A stretch of DNA of 50,985 nt, taken from CADCTB01 sp964479465 (GTDB lineage Bacteria; Actinomycetota; Acidimicrobiia; Acidimicrobiales; AC-14). Location of the stretch: assembly GCA_964479465.1 (NCBI GenBank), contig CAYZMG010000027.1, forward strand, positions 1 through 50,985. Direction: 5' to 3'. How positions within the stretch are numbered: the first letter of the stretch is position 1; every line of letters starts with the position of its first letter. Positions 49,802-50,985 of this stretch are shown piece by piece. Under the pieces are notes generated by a model. That model had not been told where the DNA came from. It ran no database searches and saw only the letters and a list, made by a program, of their open reading frames with translations. A program made the position numbers and the translations under genes.

Positions 49802-49830
49802 CAGGACGCCCGGCAAACACCGCTTCGTAA

Positions 49831-49857
49831 TACCCCGACCGGGGTCCGGGGTACGCT
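49831..49857 (+). promoter_or_regulatory. Inverted repeat overlapping a leaderless -10
   Basis: TACCCCG (49831-49837) and CGGGGTA (49847-49853) form a 7-bp dyad. TACGCT at 49852-49857 is the -10 candidate, ending 6 nt before ATG 49864. The inner CCCCG-AC-CGGGG could also form a short hairpin after clpX. Confidence 0.45.
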
Positions 49858-49863
49858 CGACCC

Positions 49864-50301
49864 ATGGGCAAAGCGATCAAGTACACAGTGGTCGGTGCCG
49901 TCGTCGGCGCGGCCGCAGCGGCAGCCAAGGCACGGAGCGGTGAGTCCTCCGGCGACCTGCCGATGCAGGCGGCCAAAGGGGCCGGCGCCGGCGCCCTGGC
50001 CGGCGGCCTCCTCGGCTTCGGGTTCGAGCGCCGGGCGAAGCGCAAGCTCAAGAAGCGCATGAAGCTCGCCTCCATGGTCAGCGCCGGCGCCCTCGTGGAG
50101 GCGGCCCGCCAGGCCCGGCCCGCCATCGAGAAGCAGTCGCGCCGGGCTCGCAAGGTGGCCCTCAAGGCGGCGAAGGACGCGCAGCGCCGGGGCCGGCGCA
50201 CGGCCAAGAAGGTCGGCCGCCGCGCCTCCGTCACCGCCGATCTTGCCCGCATCCAGGCTGACCATCTCATCGACGTGGGCCGCCACAAGCTCGCAAGCTA
50301 G
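49864..50301 (+). CDS. Small basic Ala/Lys/Arg-rich protein
   Basis: A 145-residue protein. The N-terminal half has two Gly/Ala-rich hydrophobic stretches (YTVVGAVVGAAAAAAKA, GAGAGALAGGLLGFGF), like glycine-zipper membrane segments. The C-terminal half is strongly basic and helical (RRAKRKLKKRMKLAS, QSRRARKVALKAAKDAQ), which could bind nucleic acid or acidic lipids. No family recognised. It has its own leaderless-type promoter and is followed by a 42-bp palindrome. Confidence 0.65.
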   Translation: MGKAIKYTVVGAVVGAAAAAAKARSGESSGDLPMQAAKGAGAGALAGGLLGFGFERRAKRKLKKRMKLASMVSAGALVEAARQARPAIEKQSRRARKVALKAAKDAQRRGRRTAKKVGRRASVTADLARIQADHLIDVGRHKLAS

Positions 50302-50319
50302 TTGGCGCCCTCTCACGAT

Positions 50320-50361
50320 CTGGCTGCACTCACGTGCGCATAAGCACGTCACTGCAGCCAG
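50320..50361 (+). repeat. 42-bp palindromic element, copy 4
   Basis: Outer arms CTGGCTGCA/TGCAGCCAG and inner stem ACGTGC/GCACGT, like copy 3. Pairing extends 4 bp further at both ends (CGAT/ATCG). It begins 18 nt after the preceding stop and ends 16 nt before the folC ATG. Confidence 0.85.
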
Positions 50362-50377
50362 ATCGCTCGGGCCACCC

Positions 50378-50985
50378 ATGGAGTTAGCTGAAGCGCTCGA
50401 CTATCTCGCGGGGCACGTCAATCTCGAGCGGGAGGTGGCGCCCCGGGCCGCAGCGCGCCGGCTCGACCGGGTGCGCCGGCTCATGGAGCTCATGGGCGAC
50501 CCCCAGCGCGCCTACCCGGTCATCCACATCACCGGCACCAACGGGAAGGGTTCTGTGGCCCGGATGGTCACCGCCCTCCTCGTGGCCCGCGGCCTGCGGG
50601 CCGGGACCTATACCAGTCCTCACCTGGAGCGAATCAACGAGCGGATGGCCTGGAACGGTGAGCCGATCCCCGACGAGGATCTGGCCGAAGTCATCGGCGC
50701 CGTCGCCGAACTCGAGTCCCTGCTGGACTCACCGCCCACCCACTTCGAGATCCTGACCGCCGCCGCGTTCCGATGGTTCGCCGACGTCGCCGTTGACGTG
50801 GCGGTCGTCGAGGTGGGCCTGGGCGGCCGCTGGGACGCCACCAACGTGGCCGACGCCCAGGTCGCGGTGCTGACCAACGTCAGTCTCGACCACGCCGAGA
50901 CCATCGGGCCGGCGCTCACCGACATCGACTCCGAGAAGGCGGGAATCGTGAACCCGGGCTCGGTGTTCGTGATGGCGGAGACCAA
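50378..50985 (+). CDS. folC: Folylpolyglutamate/dihydrofolate synthase, partial
   Basis: The first 202 residues of a Mur-ligase-family enzyme that adds glutamate to folates; the right edge cuts the gene. ITGTNGKGS at 51-59 is the ATP loop. TYTSPHLERINERMAWNG is the family signature, and VAVVEVGLGGRWDATNVAD and LTNVSLDHAETIG supply the metal and folate sites. No good ribosome binding site precedes ATG 50378; a 42-bp palindrome lies just upstream. Confidence 0.92.
   Translation, partial: MELAEALDYLAGHVNLEREVAPRAAARRLDRVRRLMELMGDPQRAYPVIHITGTNGKGSVARMVTALLVARGLRAGTYTSPHLERINERMAWNGEPIPDEDLAEVIGAVAELESLLDSPPTHFEILTAAAFRWFADVAVDVAVVEVGLGGRWDATNVADAQVAVLTNVSLDHAETIGPALTDIDSEKAGIVNPGSVFVMAET

Overview
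The window is about 51 kb of very GC-rich DNA (strong G/C third-position bias, many GTG starts, 1-4 nt stop/start overlaps and apparently leaderless promoters). It fits an actinobacterium. The rho, argS-lysA-hom-thrC and tig-clpP-clpX neighbourhoods and the family content suggest class Acidimicrobiia, but that placement is inference. Two runs of N (899-908 and 27534-27633) show a scaffolded draft, probably a metagenome-assembled genome.

Layout. 1-8.8 kb is accessory: the start of a DUF1778-type antitoxin, a P-loop ATPase split by a false gap, a secreted CAP protein, a second P-loop ATPase with a problematic start, a decayed ERCC4/Lsr2-type gene, an XRE regulator, a nucleotidyltransferase toxin-antitoxin-like pair and two unassigned proteins. 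8.8-20 kb is a long minus-strand run. In transcription order it encodes a receiver protein, ArgS, LysA, Hom, ThrC, an ApgM-type phosphoglycerate mutase homologue, cyclic 2,3-diphosphoglycerate synthetase, 2-phosphoglycerate kinase and Rho. The ApgM/cDPGS/2PGK trio is the pathway to cyclic 2,3-diphosphoglycerate, a solute known mainly from thermophilic methanogens. It sits directly behind threonine genes that lack an obvious thrB.

20-23.9 kb holds tRNA-Arg(CCG), a lipoprotein, an RHH/DUF5615 toxin-antitoxin pair, an ECF sigma/anti-sigma pair and a COG4315-like lipoprotein. 23.9-30 kb is a signalling island: HPt, REC-GGDEF, histidine kinase and receiver genes in one overlapping operon, a divergent OmpR-type regulator behind a palindromic tandem repeat, and a REC-PAS-kinase. 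30-36.4 kb carries a secreted caspase-like protein, a short FtsH paralogue, a DUF6390-like protein, an L,D-transpeptidase and MurJ. 36.5-42.5 kb has tRNA-Gly(TCC), tRNA-Pro(TGG), small proteins, an Asp-box protein, a fused MFS/spermidine-synthase protein, and VanZ- and PsiE-like membrane proteins. 42.6-51 kb holds a MoxR/DUF58/transglutaminase-like operon (the last lacking its catalytic cysteine), tig-clpP-clpX, a small basic protein and the start of folC.

Two interspersed non-coding repeat families are visible. One is a 42-bp imperfect palindrome in four copies, each just after a stop codon and with compensatory core changes. The other is a ~125-bp element in two copies, each filling the space between convergent genes. 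Six genes have a TAnnnT hexamer exactly 6 nt before the start codon, the geometry of leaderless transcription.
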